Shown in pieces: positions 35,645 through 47,589 of a stretch of 64,000 nucleotides of DNA. How positions within the stretch are numbered: the stretch's first letter is position 1; each line of letters opens with the position of its first letter. A program made the translations under genes and the position numbers. The DNA lies in assembly GCF_001723175.1 (NCBI RefSeq), contig NC_064651.1, positions 1,426,001-1,490,000 of the forward strand, in the 5' to 3' direction. This stretch comes from Penicillium oxalicum. Its lineage: Eukaryota; Ascomycota; Eurotiomycetes; Eurotiales; Aspergillaceae. Under the pieces are notes generated by a model, which saw only the letters and a program-made list of their open reading frames with translations, searched no databases and was not told where the DNA came from.

Positions 35645-37297
35645 TTAATTGTTCCTCGGGGTTTGTGCCCGCGGCGTATTCAAACTCGGTGTTCCTGCCA
35701 CCGAGGAAGGTTTCGCCATGACTTGCGCTTCGAGCCAGCGGGCAAAACTCACACTGGGCACATCAACCGCTCGCCAGAAGACATCACCCGCCCAGATGGC
35801 AACAGGCAGACAGATGCACCAGCCGATGAAGAACCCAAAGCAATACTGGAAATTGGACTCTTTGCCCGTCAGTGCCCAGATGTTGGGCATGATGGAGTAG
35901 CCCAGCGAGTGCAGAATGGGGCCATGGACGATGTAGAAAGCGTATGAAATCTTGCCCAGGTATTGAGACAGGCGATTGGTGAATAGCTTCTGGATCTCCG
36001 GTGAGTGGTTGATGCTGAACACGATCAGAGTGGCGCCAATGGTTTGTGGAAATCGATGTGGCTCGGGATACGTTGAGGGGGTGATGCTCCAAATCCACCT
36101 GTACCCTGGAGTCCATTTGAATCCGAGATTGGGGCTTGAGCCAAAGTACAGCCCCACAACGAAGAGGCCGATCCAGAAACGTTGGCGAGAAACACTGACC
36201 AGCGGTTTGTCCCCAGGGCGAAGACGGATGTGCAGCATTCTTTCGGGACCCGGTCGGTTTGCGGCCGTGGGAGCGGACCGATCCCAGGTTCCGTTGATGA
36301 GATCCAATTCCGCCATCACCATACCACACAGGAAGAGAACGACATCCCACCGACCGTAGCGCATGCAGAACCAGATGAGACCAGCAACAAGGCTCATGCG
36401 AACGACCGAGACGAGGCGCGAAGTGGCCAGGATCGTGATGAACAAGACAATGGAGCATCGAAATTCGACGGGTATGGTCCAAAGATGCGGATTGTAGTTG
36501 TTATAGAATAAGCCCCAATCAAAGGGGTTCATGAGATGGGCGACAGTCCGGTAAAAATCCCAAAACTGCTTAATTAACGACCCAAAGATCGGCGGGTGTT
36601 GCTCATTGGTGCCGACGATCGTATGCCCCTCTTTAACGATGCCCCAAGAGTAGTTGTACAGGCCCAGCCTGACAGCGACAAAGACACAGGCGAGACCCAC
36701 GAGGGAGGGAATGTAAAGTCGCAAGGCTCTGCGGAAGGTTGACGAAGCCAGCACGGTAAAAGTTTCTTCGTAGGATCGGGCACGGATGGTCTTCAGTGGC
36801 TTATACGAGAGCACGTAGCCCGAGATGACAAAGAAAATCGCGACCATGATGTGCCCGGAAATGAGCATATGGAGGAACGGTAGCTGATGGACTCCGAAGT
36901 TCGATCCAGCAAACCCCCAGCCCACCGCGACCTTCCAGGTATAGGTGAAAAGGAAATGAAAATTGAAGACCAGCAGGCATGCCCACCCGCGCAACCCATC
37001 AAGCGCCGCGATAGCGTGCAGTTTGGCTGGCGGGGATCCCGCGCCGCCAACGTAGGGTTGGAGGAAGGACGGCGTCAAGGCCACCGTCAGATTTTGGCCC
37101 AGCTCCTCAACATAGGCCATCCAGTCCTCCTGCGACATTTTCCACCGGAGGCTGGTGGGATTCGCGAGAATATTGGAGGGGTGGAAATGGGAGAACTCGT
37201 TCCAGCGAGAGTTGCCATCGGAGTAGGCTACGGCGGAGGTTCCATTCTCAAGGTCAGCGAGCGGGATGTCGCTGCTATATGGTACTGGCGATGTCAT
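35645..37297 (-). CDS. Acyltransferase-3 family membrane protein
   Basis: Integral membrane protein of the acyltransferase-3 family, which moves acyl groups onto carbohydrates or other molecules on membranes. Single exon, 550 aa from the ATG at 37297. The frame is open further upstream to a GTG only, so this ATG is chosen. A hydrophilic N-terminus of about 100 residues precedes the family hallmark ALDGLRGWACLLVFNFHF. Then come about ten hydrophobic segments, with the conserved HLWTIPVEFR motif in the middle and SYAFYIVHGPILHSLGY towards the end. A short cytosolic-type tail rich in Ser, Thr and Pro finishes the protein. Its substrate cannot be told from sequence. It is divergently placed to the capping triphosphatase gene. 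Confidence 0.9.
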   Translation of the reverse strand: MTSPVPYSSDIPLADLENGTSAVAYSDGNSRWNEFSHFHPSNILANPTSLRWKMSQEDWMAYVEELGQNLTVALTPSFLQPYVGGAGSPPAKLHAIAALDGLRGWACLLVFNFHFLFTYTWKVAVGWGFAGSNFGVHQLPFLHMLISGHIMVAIFFVISGYVLSYKPLKTIRARSYEETFTVLASSTFRRALRLYIPSLVGLACVFVAVRLGLYNYSWGIVKEGHTIVGTNEQHPPIFGSLIKQFWDFYRTVAHLMNPFDWGLFYNNYNPHLWTIPVEFRCSIVLFITILATSRLVSVVRMSLVAGLIWFCMRYGRWDVVLFLCGMVMAELDLINGTWDRSAPTAANRPGPERMLHIRLRPGDKPLVSVSRQRFWIGLFVVGLYFGSSPNLGFKWTPGYRWIWSITPSTYPEPHRFPQTIGATLIVFSINHSPEIQKLFTNRLSQYLGKISYAFYIVHGPILHSLGYSIMPNIWALTGKESNFQYCFGFFIGWCICLPVAIWAGDVFWRAVDVPSVSFARWLEAQVMAKPSSVAGTPSLNTPRAQTPRNN

Positions 37298-39139
37298 TGT
37301 GGCGTCGTATCGAGGTAATCCGAAAGGTGCCGTGCGACGCAGCCTAGCACGGGGCGGCGGTTCAGGTGAAGTCGCGCATAGATGGGCGGCGTGGGTATCG
37401 CGGGGGGCCTCTCGGGGTCTCTCTGCGATTGCTACCCGATCGAAGGTGGTTTCTGCCACGCGAGAGGATCCTTCAATCCCTGTGGCAGTTCTTGTGCGTT
37501 CAATTTGGGCACACGAAGTCCAAAGTGATACACCCACAAGGCTCGATTGTGGTTCGGAGGAGGGGAGCGAGAGCGTGGAACTGGATGGTGGATATGTCTT
37601 TTGCGCGTCCGGGTGGGCGATGCGGACTTAAGGAGCGTGTGGGAACAGAAACCGCGCTGCCCGAAGACGAGTGCCAATGGCAGGAAATGAGAGAGTGAGG
37701 AAAGATCGAGGAGTGAAGGTGAATTGGCATCAGGGGCCGTCGAACATGCCAATTGGAAGTTGGAGCTGGACCTGGTGGACTCTCCATTTGCGGTCGCCCT
37801 TGGCCGATTTGGTTGCGTCGAAGCTCCACCAAAGTTGCTTGACACGGCTGGCGGTTCCTGCAAGTACTTCACCATCTCTGGAGTGTTTCATTACTCTGAG
37901 CCAGATGAGTGTCGGACGCTACTACTAGTATTACAAGTACTCCCAGGAGTCAAAGCAGGTTCAATCCACCATACCTAGGGATAGCCTCAGATCCATGGAG
38001 ATTTGGCAAGCGGATACATCTCTGGTTGCATGCTTCATGTTTGGTCATGTACGACTCTTGGCTCACTTTGATCCTCTCCGGTACCTCGCATCAAGATCAC
38101 GTGGATCCGTCCAGCCATGACGCGTATCGCAGATTCACGTGACCTATCCAGGGCCCTTTTTCCCGGTTGCCTAATCCGTATGCATTGGACTGGTCTGATA
38201 GCGAGACGAGAAGTCACTTTGACCCGACACCCATCGTGGAAATCACCGACCGAATGAAGCATCTTGATCCATACGAACTCGCACACGAATCTGTGGCGCA
38301 TCGGCCGTTGGAGCCATCATCTTTGGACTGGCACGGGAGTTCGTCGCTCGTAGCTCGGAGGCTGCAGGTGCAGGGCCTGGATTCACCATCTCCAATCCCG
38401 AGCTCGCTGTTTCTCGACTTTAGGACTAAGGCTGTAAGCTTAGTGTCGTCGGTACCTTAGTCCTTTTTAGCTTTTGTTGGGCTTCAAGCTTGGAGCTTTG
38501 GAGCTTTGGAGACACGGAACCACGGCACTACGTAGGGTCCAGTCCCACGACCGCGTAATCGTATCCTGTATGAGGTATGGGGACCCAAGGCGGATCTGAT
38601 AGGGTTATCAGTCCGTAGAGTACTCTTTTTTTTCCTGGGGATGGTAAAGTGAATCTCTCGAGACTCTCAACTCTTCTCTATCCCGACCCTCCTGGACTCG
38701 ATTCCATTCCTCCCCCCCATTCCTCAGCACTTCAGACCCGAGGCATTCCACCCCTCCCATCGTCACGACCCAGTCTCGTCCGCTCGGCCTGACGTGGTCT
38801 GCCCGTCAATCGTGGCCTTTGGGATTCGCTCACATCCTCCTTCCCCGAAACGGCGTCGATCCCTTTCCACTTCCACCTTGCAAACCGCTCGTTTGCGCCC
38901 ATCCCGAACAACTTTTCCTCCCTTTGTCCGCCCGACCTTTGTTGCCCCCCCTCCACGCCCCATCGCCATCGCGATTCCTGCATGCTCGACCGCTTCCAAT
39001 CCCTCATCGCGTGCCTTCTCATCCGGTGACTGTCTAGCTACTCACGCCGGTCCTTCGCGGCGCATCCCGAGCGGAGGGAACGGTCGAGATCAGATCAAAG
39101 AAGGGAAAAAAAAAAGAAGAGGTGGACAAAGGTGTTGCG
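37298..39139. other. Divergent promoter region
   Basis: About 1.8 kb between the acyltransferase (-) and RNA triphosphatase (+) starts. The last 500 bases are C/T-rich, fitting a 5' leader. The ORF at 38167-38460 is not recognisable as a gene. Confidence 0.5.
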
Positions 39140-41677
39140 ATGGATTTACGCACAATCATGAACAACGAGGCCGGCGGTGCCTCCAAGGCGTCGCAGGCCA
39201 GCTCCTCTTTGAGCGCGCCATCTGATGTCTCTCATCAGCAGCAGCAGCAACTACAGTATTCAGATCACGCTAGTCGCCGCTCATCGCAGTCCTTGCAACA
39301 CGCGCAACACGCATCGCCCCCTCGACAGTCATCCTTTGACTCTCCTTATCAGCCGTACCCTCCGGCACCTCCACCGCTGAATACAGCAGTCCAGTCGCAT
39401 TCCAGTCTAAGCCCACCGCCGGTCTCAACTCCCTATAGTGCCGGTCCACGAGAATCCCACGCTCCGTCGGCCTACAGTAATACGCACATTCAGGGTCCGG
39501 CGGGCCCCGTAGCTTCCCCATACACACCCCAGCAGCCCATGAGTGCCGGAATTCAGCAGAGCGACCAACAATCCTACTTTGCGCAACAGCAGTCCAATTC
39601 GCTCCAGTCGTTGATGACCAACCCGCTCGGCGCGGGCGAAAATGTGCCTCGCGAAAATCCGCTGTCCGCCTCCCAGCCGCCTGCTCCCCAACAATTTTCT
39701 CCCTCCACGCACCGGTCGATTTCCGGCACTCCTCTCGGTCCTCCGCCGGTCATCACTCTCGGCAATCGCCTCATTCCACGCGTCCACAGTCCTCGGGCCG
39801 TGAGTCTCCACGTCCCCATCCCTCGAGCCCCCGTGTTGTGCACGAAGCTCCGAGACGAAGCTCCCTGCACACCAAATCCCCCTCCGCCTCACACAGAACC
39901 TCCCCTTTCTCTCGTCATTCCGAATTGGCATCCCATCAGCTGTCCAGTGGTATCAAGCACGACTCTGTGGACCCTTCGAGCCCCCAGGTGCCTTCTCGCC
40001 AGAACAGTACCGCGGCCACATCCGAATCCGCGGGTGTCCCTGCCTCCCGTCCTCCCCTTGATCCCACCTCCACCGAGGGTCCCACAGCACTAGCTCCATC
40101 GGCCGCGGAATCCGTCCCTCATCGCTCGCCAGTGCCCAGCACACAGCCTCAGTTTGCCAGCTCTCCTTCGGCCTCGCGAAGCAGCTCACATCCTCTCCAG
40201 ATGGAGATTGACAGCGACTCCATGGACCGGCGGGCCCCCCATCAGCCCCCGAAAGCCAAACGGAGACGGTACAACGAGCCCCCAATCTTCGCTCAACGAT
40301 CGGTGCGGACCAAGGGCCGGTGTCCCATCATTCCTCACCCACAGCCACCGATTCCCAAGCATGTTCGAGGCTCAAGCCAAGATCCCTGGGTCTCTCGCAG
40401 ACAGGCCGCGGCAGCAGCTGTCACCTCTGTGGCCACGACGACCACGCCAGCAGCTCGCGCCGCCCGGGCATCCGGCCCAGCAGCATCCCCACCGGTCGCA
40501 AATGCCCCGGCAGCTCCTCTTCCGTCCGTCACTGCCGCTCCTACCACGACTGCTGTTGGCACAGCGCGCCCGCAGCAGGTCGGATCCCTGGGTCCCTGGG
40601 AGCCCTCGATCACTGGATTTATCCCCTACGAAGAGCTCACGAAACAGCTCTGCGATTTCCTCTTCCAGCATGTTGTTGTGCGAACCGACGTGGCGGTTGA
40701 TGCGTCAGGGTCGGTCTCAGCTGGGCCGGGCACGATTATCGAGATTGAAGCCAAACTCGGTCATGTCATTGACCAAGACCGTCGTGAACGGTTGGTGTTG
40801 CCTGTGCTCACCGAGAGTGTCATCAACCGAGAATCAAGATTGCGCACTTCATTCGAGAGCAACATGACCGTGGTAAGTGAAAAGATGGGTCTTATGGCGG
40901 TCAAGTGAAGAAGGACATACCATCGCGACGGATGAGCTAACATCTGATCAAATTTCCAGGAGCAACACCGTGCCATGAACAATTTCCTCAATGAGCAAGT
41001 CAAGGCGTCCATGGCCAGCGGCTCGTCACGAATCCCCATCTCTTACACGCACAAAAAGGAGCGCGACACGTTTTACGAAATCTCGCCCCACGAACTACCA
41101 CCGCTTATCCGACAGAATCTGAACCCTCGCCACAAACCCAAGGTGCGAGTGACCACCGATGTCAAAACCGGCGAGATTATCGCCAAAATCGTCAAATGTC
41201 GAGTGGCCGACATCGACGTCTACAGCCCTCGCACGCCTGTGGACTGGCGTGTCTCTGTGAATCTGGAAATGGAGTACGATGGGGATATCAGCCATCTGCC
41301 CATGGTCGACGCATCCAAGGGTGGACGGGGTGAGCGCAACAAAGACCGCATGAGCTATAAACATTTGGCCTATCAGATCGATCTGACCCAAGTGGCCACA
41401 GTGGAGGTAAGTCTCGGATCCATGCTCCGTCGTTTGCTACCGGACAATAAGTTCGTCCAAGGCGGTGCTGTGAATTTAAACGACTAACGCAAGTCTCGTT
41501 GAACAGGCCCCCACAAAGCACGATTTCGAGCACGAGCTCGAAGTCGAACTCTCAGCTGCAGAGGTCCGCCGCCAGGGCAATCTGGCCATGGCGGGTGATC
41601 CTTCGAATCAATACGAAGACCTTGTCAAGGGCTTCGTGGATAACATTCGTGTCCTGGCACGCGCGGTGCCGCCTTGA
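39140..41677 (+). CDS. CET1: mRNA-capping RNA 5'-triphosphatase beta subunit, with an apparent one-base deletion
   Basis: First enzyme of mRNA cap formation: removes the gamma phosphate from nascent RNA, working with the guanylyltransferase in the nucleus. Exons are 39140-40872, 40960-41406 and 41507-41677; introns of 87 and 100 nt have GTAAGT donors. The N-terminal two thirds is Ser/Pro/Gln-rich and disordered. The catalytic tunnel domain begins at GFIPYEEL and shows the metal-binding strands EIEAK, VNLEMEYDG and HELEVELS, plus VTTDVKTGE and YQIDLT, diagnostic for the fungal, metal-dependent triphosphatase class. The reading frame shifts near 39748, within Pro-Pro-Pro coding DNA: one G appears to be missing, and downstream sequence is coding in the next frame. 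Restoring the frame gives about 783 aa. Because the gene should be essential, a sequence error is likely. Confidence 0.9.
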
Positions 41678-42362
41678 AGACGTTCCGGGCCTTCTTTTTT
41701 TTACACTCCATCCCTCTCTGTATTATCCTGTGTATATATTAACGTTGCATATAAGGTCCCGTAACGATGCGCTTTGCCAAGGCAATGCTCTTTTTTTTTT
41801 CCTTTGGTCTGTTTATGAAATTCGGTTCATCTCTCTGGGTGGTTTTTTTTTTATTTTCGGGCTCAGCATTCGGCTTTTGCACGAGATGGAATAAACGGGA
41901 TAGAGTCAAAAGCGCGATTTCTCCCCCTTGTTGCCTGATAAGGTATATAGACCAACCTAGGGTCCTTTTTTGAAGGGATCGGTGTTGTTCTTTTGTCATC
42001 AGATCACTCGTCCCGTCACGTTTGACCTTTCCCAGGCATTGGGCGGGCCTGACGACGATCCTAGAATTTACATCAATAATGTCATGGTGTCCTGGCGCGT
42101 CGAGGCCCTGCTAGGTGAAACCACGGCTAACTGTTCATTGCAGATAGTCACTAAAAAAACTGTATGCTGAATCCTTTTGTGAATCCATGAATCCCAATCC
42201 CATTAAAAAGCAAATCGTGGTCCTCTCAGAGAGCATGATGAGAGACAGTGAGCACACGCGCCGAAGACGAATATTCAAAATTGACCCGAGACCATGCTAA
42301 AGCACCTGAAAATGCGCCACTCCGCTCCCCATTCTCCCGCTCGCGCCTCCCTCCACGCTCAA
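41678..42362. other. Convergent 3' region
   Basis: T-rich sequence between the triphosphatase (+) and lysophospholipase (-) stop codons. Likely holds both 3' UTRs; no gene seen. Confidence 0.6.
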
Positions 42363-44585
42363 TTAGATCAAGCCGAAGAGAGCGACGCTGCTCGCCAGCA
42401 CCACGGACAAGAGAGTTGGCAGCAGCACGGCGGCACCGTTTTCCGCCGCCTGAACGGCGAGAAGCATGTTCGGGGCATACTCGTTAGGATTGGTGGAGTT
42501 GGTGGTACCATTCCAGCAGTAATCCGAGAAGCACTGAGTACAGATGCTGGGGAGCGCAGTGCCTGTTCGCTCAAAGGAGCGGGCGAGAATCGCACAGCCG
42601 ACACACGAGGACCAGTTCTTGTCGCGCGTGCTGTTGGCCATGGTGGCGACTTCATAGCCGTTCAGGATGATCTCGTCGCGCTGGGTGTTGTTGTACGACA
42701 GAGTGAAGGTGCTCACATTGGACATGGTTGAGTACGGATAGTTGGGAATGTAGACGACCAAGGGGGCGGGACCGGTCATATTGGAGCTGTTGCAGCCAAA
42801 AAAGGTAGGTCGGGTGTTGAGGCCGAGGTTGACAAAGGTGTTTTGGTCCGGGACGGCGGGGAAGACAGTGCCATTGCCGATTCCAGTGCCGTTCAGGCTA
42901 CGCTCGTAGGTTGCGACCAGCGCAGTGCCGTTTGGCCAATTGTGGTCGGTGTCGGCGGAGGAATCGACCGCGAAGATCACATCGACATGGCGCTCGGGCT
43001 GAATCAACGGGTGTAGGGGGATGTTCTGAAGATCTTCACCACCATCAACGAGATCGAGATCAGGTTGGGAGGCATAGGGGGAAGTCTTGTTGTTGTAGTG
43101 GTAGAAGGGATTGGGTTCGTAAACAGCGATATCGTTGTCAGCCTTGTCCAGCTTGCCCAGGATGTTGGCGAAGATGTTCTTCACAAAGGTGGGTAGCGAT
43201 GTCGTGTTGAGTTGCAGAATGAACTGGTTGAACAGACTCGACGAGGTACCGATGATGAACCCAGCGTTGTCGAAGCCACGAACACACGGGGCACTGCTGG
43301 GAATCGAACCGCCGTTGAACGGGGAGCCAATGTACTCCAGGGGAGCAAAGCCGAAGATGGTGGGATCCCAAGTGCCAAACTCCCAGGGGTTGAATTCAAA
43401 CACGGTGGAGTTGCTGGCAATGACCTTTTCACCCGGTCTGCGACCGTCGGCCACAACGAGGGGCAAGGGGTAGTTGCCATCGATAAAGTCCTGAGCGAGG
43501 GCAATGGATGACCACGTGTAATCGATCCCGCCATTGCTGGAGTTAAACATCTGGTAGGACAAGGCACGACCCCTATGATTGTTCGGGTGAGTTCAGGATC
43601 ATCCGGAACCTTCCGTGGCAAAGCCGGGATCGAAGGATGGATTCACTTACCAGACGTCGGTGATGGAGGTGTTGTATCCAGCATCCGCCTTGCCCTGCAC
43701 CGCCTCGGCCAGGTCCTTGTAGTAGCTGGCGGAATCGAGGAGCTGGATACCACCGGTATCAGGACCCTCGAGGATCGAGTTGTCAAATTGCCAGACTCCA
43801 CCTTTCTCGTTCGTCTGCAGCGAGGAGATGGTGGTGAAGTTGTTGATGTAGATGGACCCCAACAGCCAGCTTCCTCCGCTCAGGCCCGAGAGGTAGGTCG
43901 CTGACTGCAGCAAGCCACCCAGGTGACCACTGGTCGAGCCATTGTTGGATCGACTGTCAAACGCCTTGATGGCACCAGCCCCGTTCATCAAGGCACGGTA
44001 ACCACCGCCCGACACGGCGATTCCAATGTTTGGCAGGTTTGAGGCGTTGTTGGCGTGCTTGTTGAGGTATGCATTCACATCCAGGTCACCGACCTTGACA
44101 TGACCAAAGAAGTCCTTCATGGCAGACAGTGTCTTCTTGTGACGTGTCTGGAGCCATGACGTCTCGTTGGGCGACAGCTTGGCCGCGCTGCGGATCGACG
44201 GGCGCACCGCTGGGCAGCTCACATTCGCCGGAACATATCCATCGGGAGCATTTGGCAGAGCTCGTCCGATGAGGGCCAGAGAGAATTCCTCAGGGTCTAC
44301 CGCACTAGGCGCGGCAACGGCACCTGCTCCACGATCCGGGGTTAGCACGGGGACGAGCGAAGAGGACGACAAACTTTTGAGGAGAGTGCCACAGCGGGAC
44401 CTTGCAGAAGAAGAGCGGGGGGGGGTGACGCAACAGACTCCAAGCTCTATGAGAGCATCACCAGATGATCACCTCATTCCAGTGAAGCCTAACATTTGCC
44501 ATCATCAGAACACCAGGATGAGAGATGTGTTGGACTTACCATTTAGGGCCAGAGCCGTGCCAAAGATCCACCCGGTGATCTTCAT
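42363..44585 (-). CDS. Secreted, GPI-anchored lysophospholipase (phospholipase B)
   Basis: Removes acyl chains from phospholipids and lysophospholipids at the cell surface. Minus strand, exons 44585-44540, 44323-43651 and 43572-42363; the introns are 216 and 78 nt. The product is 642 aa. Exon 1 encodes the start of a signal peptide ([16 protein letters not shown]). The cPLA2-type catalytic elements are all present: SGGGYRA (Arg125), GLSGGSW (Ser164 nucleophile) and [12 protein letters not shown] (Asp416). About twenty N-glycosylation sequons and many cysteines fit a secreted protein. The C-terminus is a hydrophobic tail after a small-residue stretch (ENGAAVLLP), as for a GPI anchor. The first intron is long for the genome, but it has a GTAAGT donor and a CTAAC branch site close to the acceptor. 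Confidence 0.93.
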
Positions 44586-46451
44586 TGTGAGAATTCACCG
44601 TTTGGGTTGATGACGGGCGCTGAAGGGGTAGGAGAGGGTGACGATCAGGGGGAAAGAGATGAAGAAAGAGGAGCTGGTGATGGAGAAGGGGAGAGCCACG
44701 CTTATGAGCTCAATGAATTTCCGTGAAAGGGGAGGGCAGGGAAGATAATCTGGAATGTGGTGGATTTATGCAGGCCGGAGAGATCGGAAGCTGAGAGTTC
44801 AGAAAGTGAGACGATGAAAGAGCCGAGACGGGGCGCCCCATATGACCACATACGGATGGGAGAGCTGCGAGACCAAAAAAAGATTTGGGGGCAGGTACGC
44901 GCCTCAATTGATGCAGAAAAGTGTTGTTGATCATGGCTGCCGCCTAATTTAAATTTGTTCCACCCCCCTGGTCTTTCTCCGTAGGTGATACCAGCTCATG
45001 GACCTCGCTATCTATGGCGGATCATGTAGTCCAGGTGTACTCTTTACGGTCTTGAGCAGTATTTCGAAAGTTGATTCTTTTGCTGGCAATGACTACAAGA
45101 GAAAAAGAAGGGGCCATTCAGCTCTCTGGATTTTGGGCTCTGTCGGATGTGATGATGTCAATCAAAAATCCGATCCGACATTACAGCTCGTATCTCGTAT
45201 GATTGCTCCTTCCTGACCCACGGTTCTCCAAATAGTCTTGTTCCGCTTTGTCTGTGCAACAATGTAGATTTTTTTTTTCAGCTAAATCAACTCCATCCTT
45301 TTATCCTGGAGGCTACTCAAACGGTGTCATAATAATGATTAAGAGTTTGATGTTGACACTGTACTTCCGGGGCGACCTGCGGGCTGAAACGGATGTATGA
45401 TCAGCATGCGCCACCTTGGGGGCTGGTACATCACCACAATAGCTTACATTTGACTGGACTCTGGTAGAATGGCGGTGCTGAAAGGTGCATAAAAGCACTC
45501 ACCAGGCAACACCGTTCGTCGTAGGCATTGTGGAAAACCGTTCTCTTGGCGGGGTCTGCATGCTCTCCGAGCTTCTTGTATGTAACATACATGAATTGCC
45601 CTGTCCTGTTCTTTTTTTCTACTCATGTCGCATCTATGGATAATGCCTCTCGAAAGCCAGAGTATGGCCGGAAGAAACAGTACCAAGGCCTGCTGTTTTG
45701 TTACCTATCACTAATCCTTTTCATCGGTCAAAGTGCGCCTCTTGTTCAAGATCCTCTCTTCGATCGTTTTTGCATCCTATGGAGCCACGATGGACACCCC
45801 TGCTCGTATTGGTTCGTGTTTACTAAATTGACTTGGATCGCCCGGAGCTCTGCGCGACATCCGATCCGATCCGTGCCAGGCTCCTCCCTTCTGCCCCATC
45901 TCGGCAACTGGGACGCTGGAAGTGCCCTTTCCACAGTCTCCAGATCATCAGTTGAGAGGTGCGTCTACGGAGCATGGCCGACATGTGACAATATCAAAAG
46001 AATCAAACAAAAGTACCTTCAACAAGGTTGGAAGATGCAGCCTCAGGCACAGTAGCTTCCCCCGAATTTTGATCCTCACTCTGCCTGAGCGGTCTGGATA
46101 CTCAACTCCTACCATGAGTGCCCCGTCAGTGCCAAGCACTACTACAGCAAAGGATGGGTAGGATGACCATGCACCGTCATCACCGATCCATAATCACCTG
46201 TCCGCCTCGTCCAATCCTCCTCCATCCTTGACCGATTGACTCCGTCGGCGCCGCAAATGATGATCTTGATCAGGAAGATTTCGGTCCCCCGAGCCGACGG
46301 ATCCACTATTGTAAGCCACCACAGCGGATCCCCGCCCGATCCTCAAATCTCGAAGCATATACATCCCACATGCTCGGATCGGTCATGGACTTGGGCGATC
46401 AAGGCGCACGAAGCCTGTGTTCTCTAGACTTGTGCAACAAGGAGAGCAGCA

Positions 46452-46468
46452 GGGGGGGGGGGGGGGGG
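46452..46468 (+). repeat. Run of 17 G
   Basis: The longest homopolymeric G run in the window, in intergenic DNA. Confidence 0.95.
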
Positions 46469-47086
46469 CCTGGAGGAAAGGAGTCAAGTCTGGGAATTGG
46501 GATAGTGGGTGCTCTAGGATGGACTACTGGGGCAGATGCACGGATGGGGTCAGGTCAGCCACTGCCTCGGTGTCACCCAAATGGTTCCTGGGCGAAGTCT
46601 CTTTCCTCTGCATCTATCGGTGTCCCCGGCTAGGCAGCTCAATTTTGGTGCCCGGAGCAGGGGGAGTTCATGGAGAAGTTTTCTACAGGAGGGTTCCACT
46701 CTCATTCTGTAAGGCAGAGGTGGTTCAGCCACACGCTGTGAACCCGAATATTAAACTCGACCACATGCTAGAAAGGTACCCCTTCCACCCGACTGGCTGT
46801 GAATCAATCTACGTTGTAACACTCAGGGTCACCGAATCTCAAAGAGCACCAATCACGCTAACAGGACCGCCGCGTAGGGCTGTTGCCTAGGTCCCTGGAT
46901 TCTCTCTGGACTTGCTACAAGATTCACTAACGCTAAATATCAAGAAGAACGTCAACAACGAAAAAAGAAAAAAAAAACTCAAAACATTATCCACTTCGGA
47001 TCCTCCTGTCGTTGACCGGTTCTCCGAATGTCACTTTTGCTCCTTTCCTCTTCCAAGAGGTAGTCGTACGGCCAATGGAATTGATT

Positions 47087-47116
47087 GAATGCCAAGATAT
47101 TTAGAATTTGGCATTC
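47087..47116. repeat. Inverted repeat, possible LTR remnant
   Basis: Nine-base arms GAATGCCAA and TTGGCATTC separated by 12 bases. It lies about 480 bases beyond the 3' end of the copia coding remnant, where a 3' LTR would be expected. No second LTR copy was seen, so the link is inferred. Confidence 0.35.
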
Positions 47117-47589
47117 CTTGATTAACGACTCCATAAATCCACTGAGCGTATACTAGAACCTCGTAGATGATGACTATATATCATCAGACATGTGTACGTT
47201 AATCCTGTAGATTTCCCGTGATTCGACCTCAGTAATACCAGAATCATCAGCCAGGACCCAGTAAGTAGCACCTCATCCTAATCTGATACCTACTACCAGT
47301 ACCTAGCACTGAAATTTTACAACTATAATATAGGGACCTGTGAAAACGACGCCAAAAATGACAGCCTCTGGCGCCAGAAACGGCCCCCTTTCCACCCGTG
47401 ACTTTGCACAGCGAGCCGTCCCTTGACCGCCCGCTGCCTTGTACCGCCCCCTCTTCTGCACCCAACCAGCACTGTTAGTCATCCACCTCTCATCGGTCGT
47501 ACATGATCATGGCCAATGTTGCATGGGCCATTTTGAGTCCAGAGAAGCCACTTCAATATCGAAAACGAGAGGACGGCATCGCCATGCCA

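Larger units (their letters stand above)
44586..47589. other. Intergenic stretch upstream of the lysophospholipase gene
   Basis: About 3 kb with no recognisable gene. The first few hundred bases are probably the lysophospholipase promoter. It contains a 17-G run and, near 47087-47116, an inverted repeat that may belong to the retrotransposon that follows. Confidence 0.5.

Noticed and set aside
43290..43315. tRNA B-box-like GGTTCGATTCC on the minus strand
   Set aside because: It lies within lysophospholipase exon 3 coding sequence, with no A box or cloverleaf around it.
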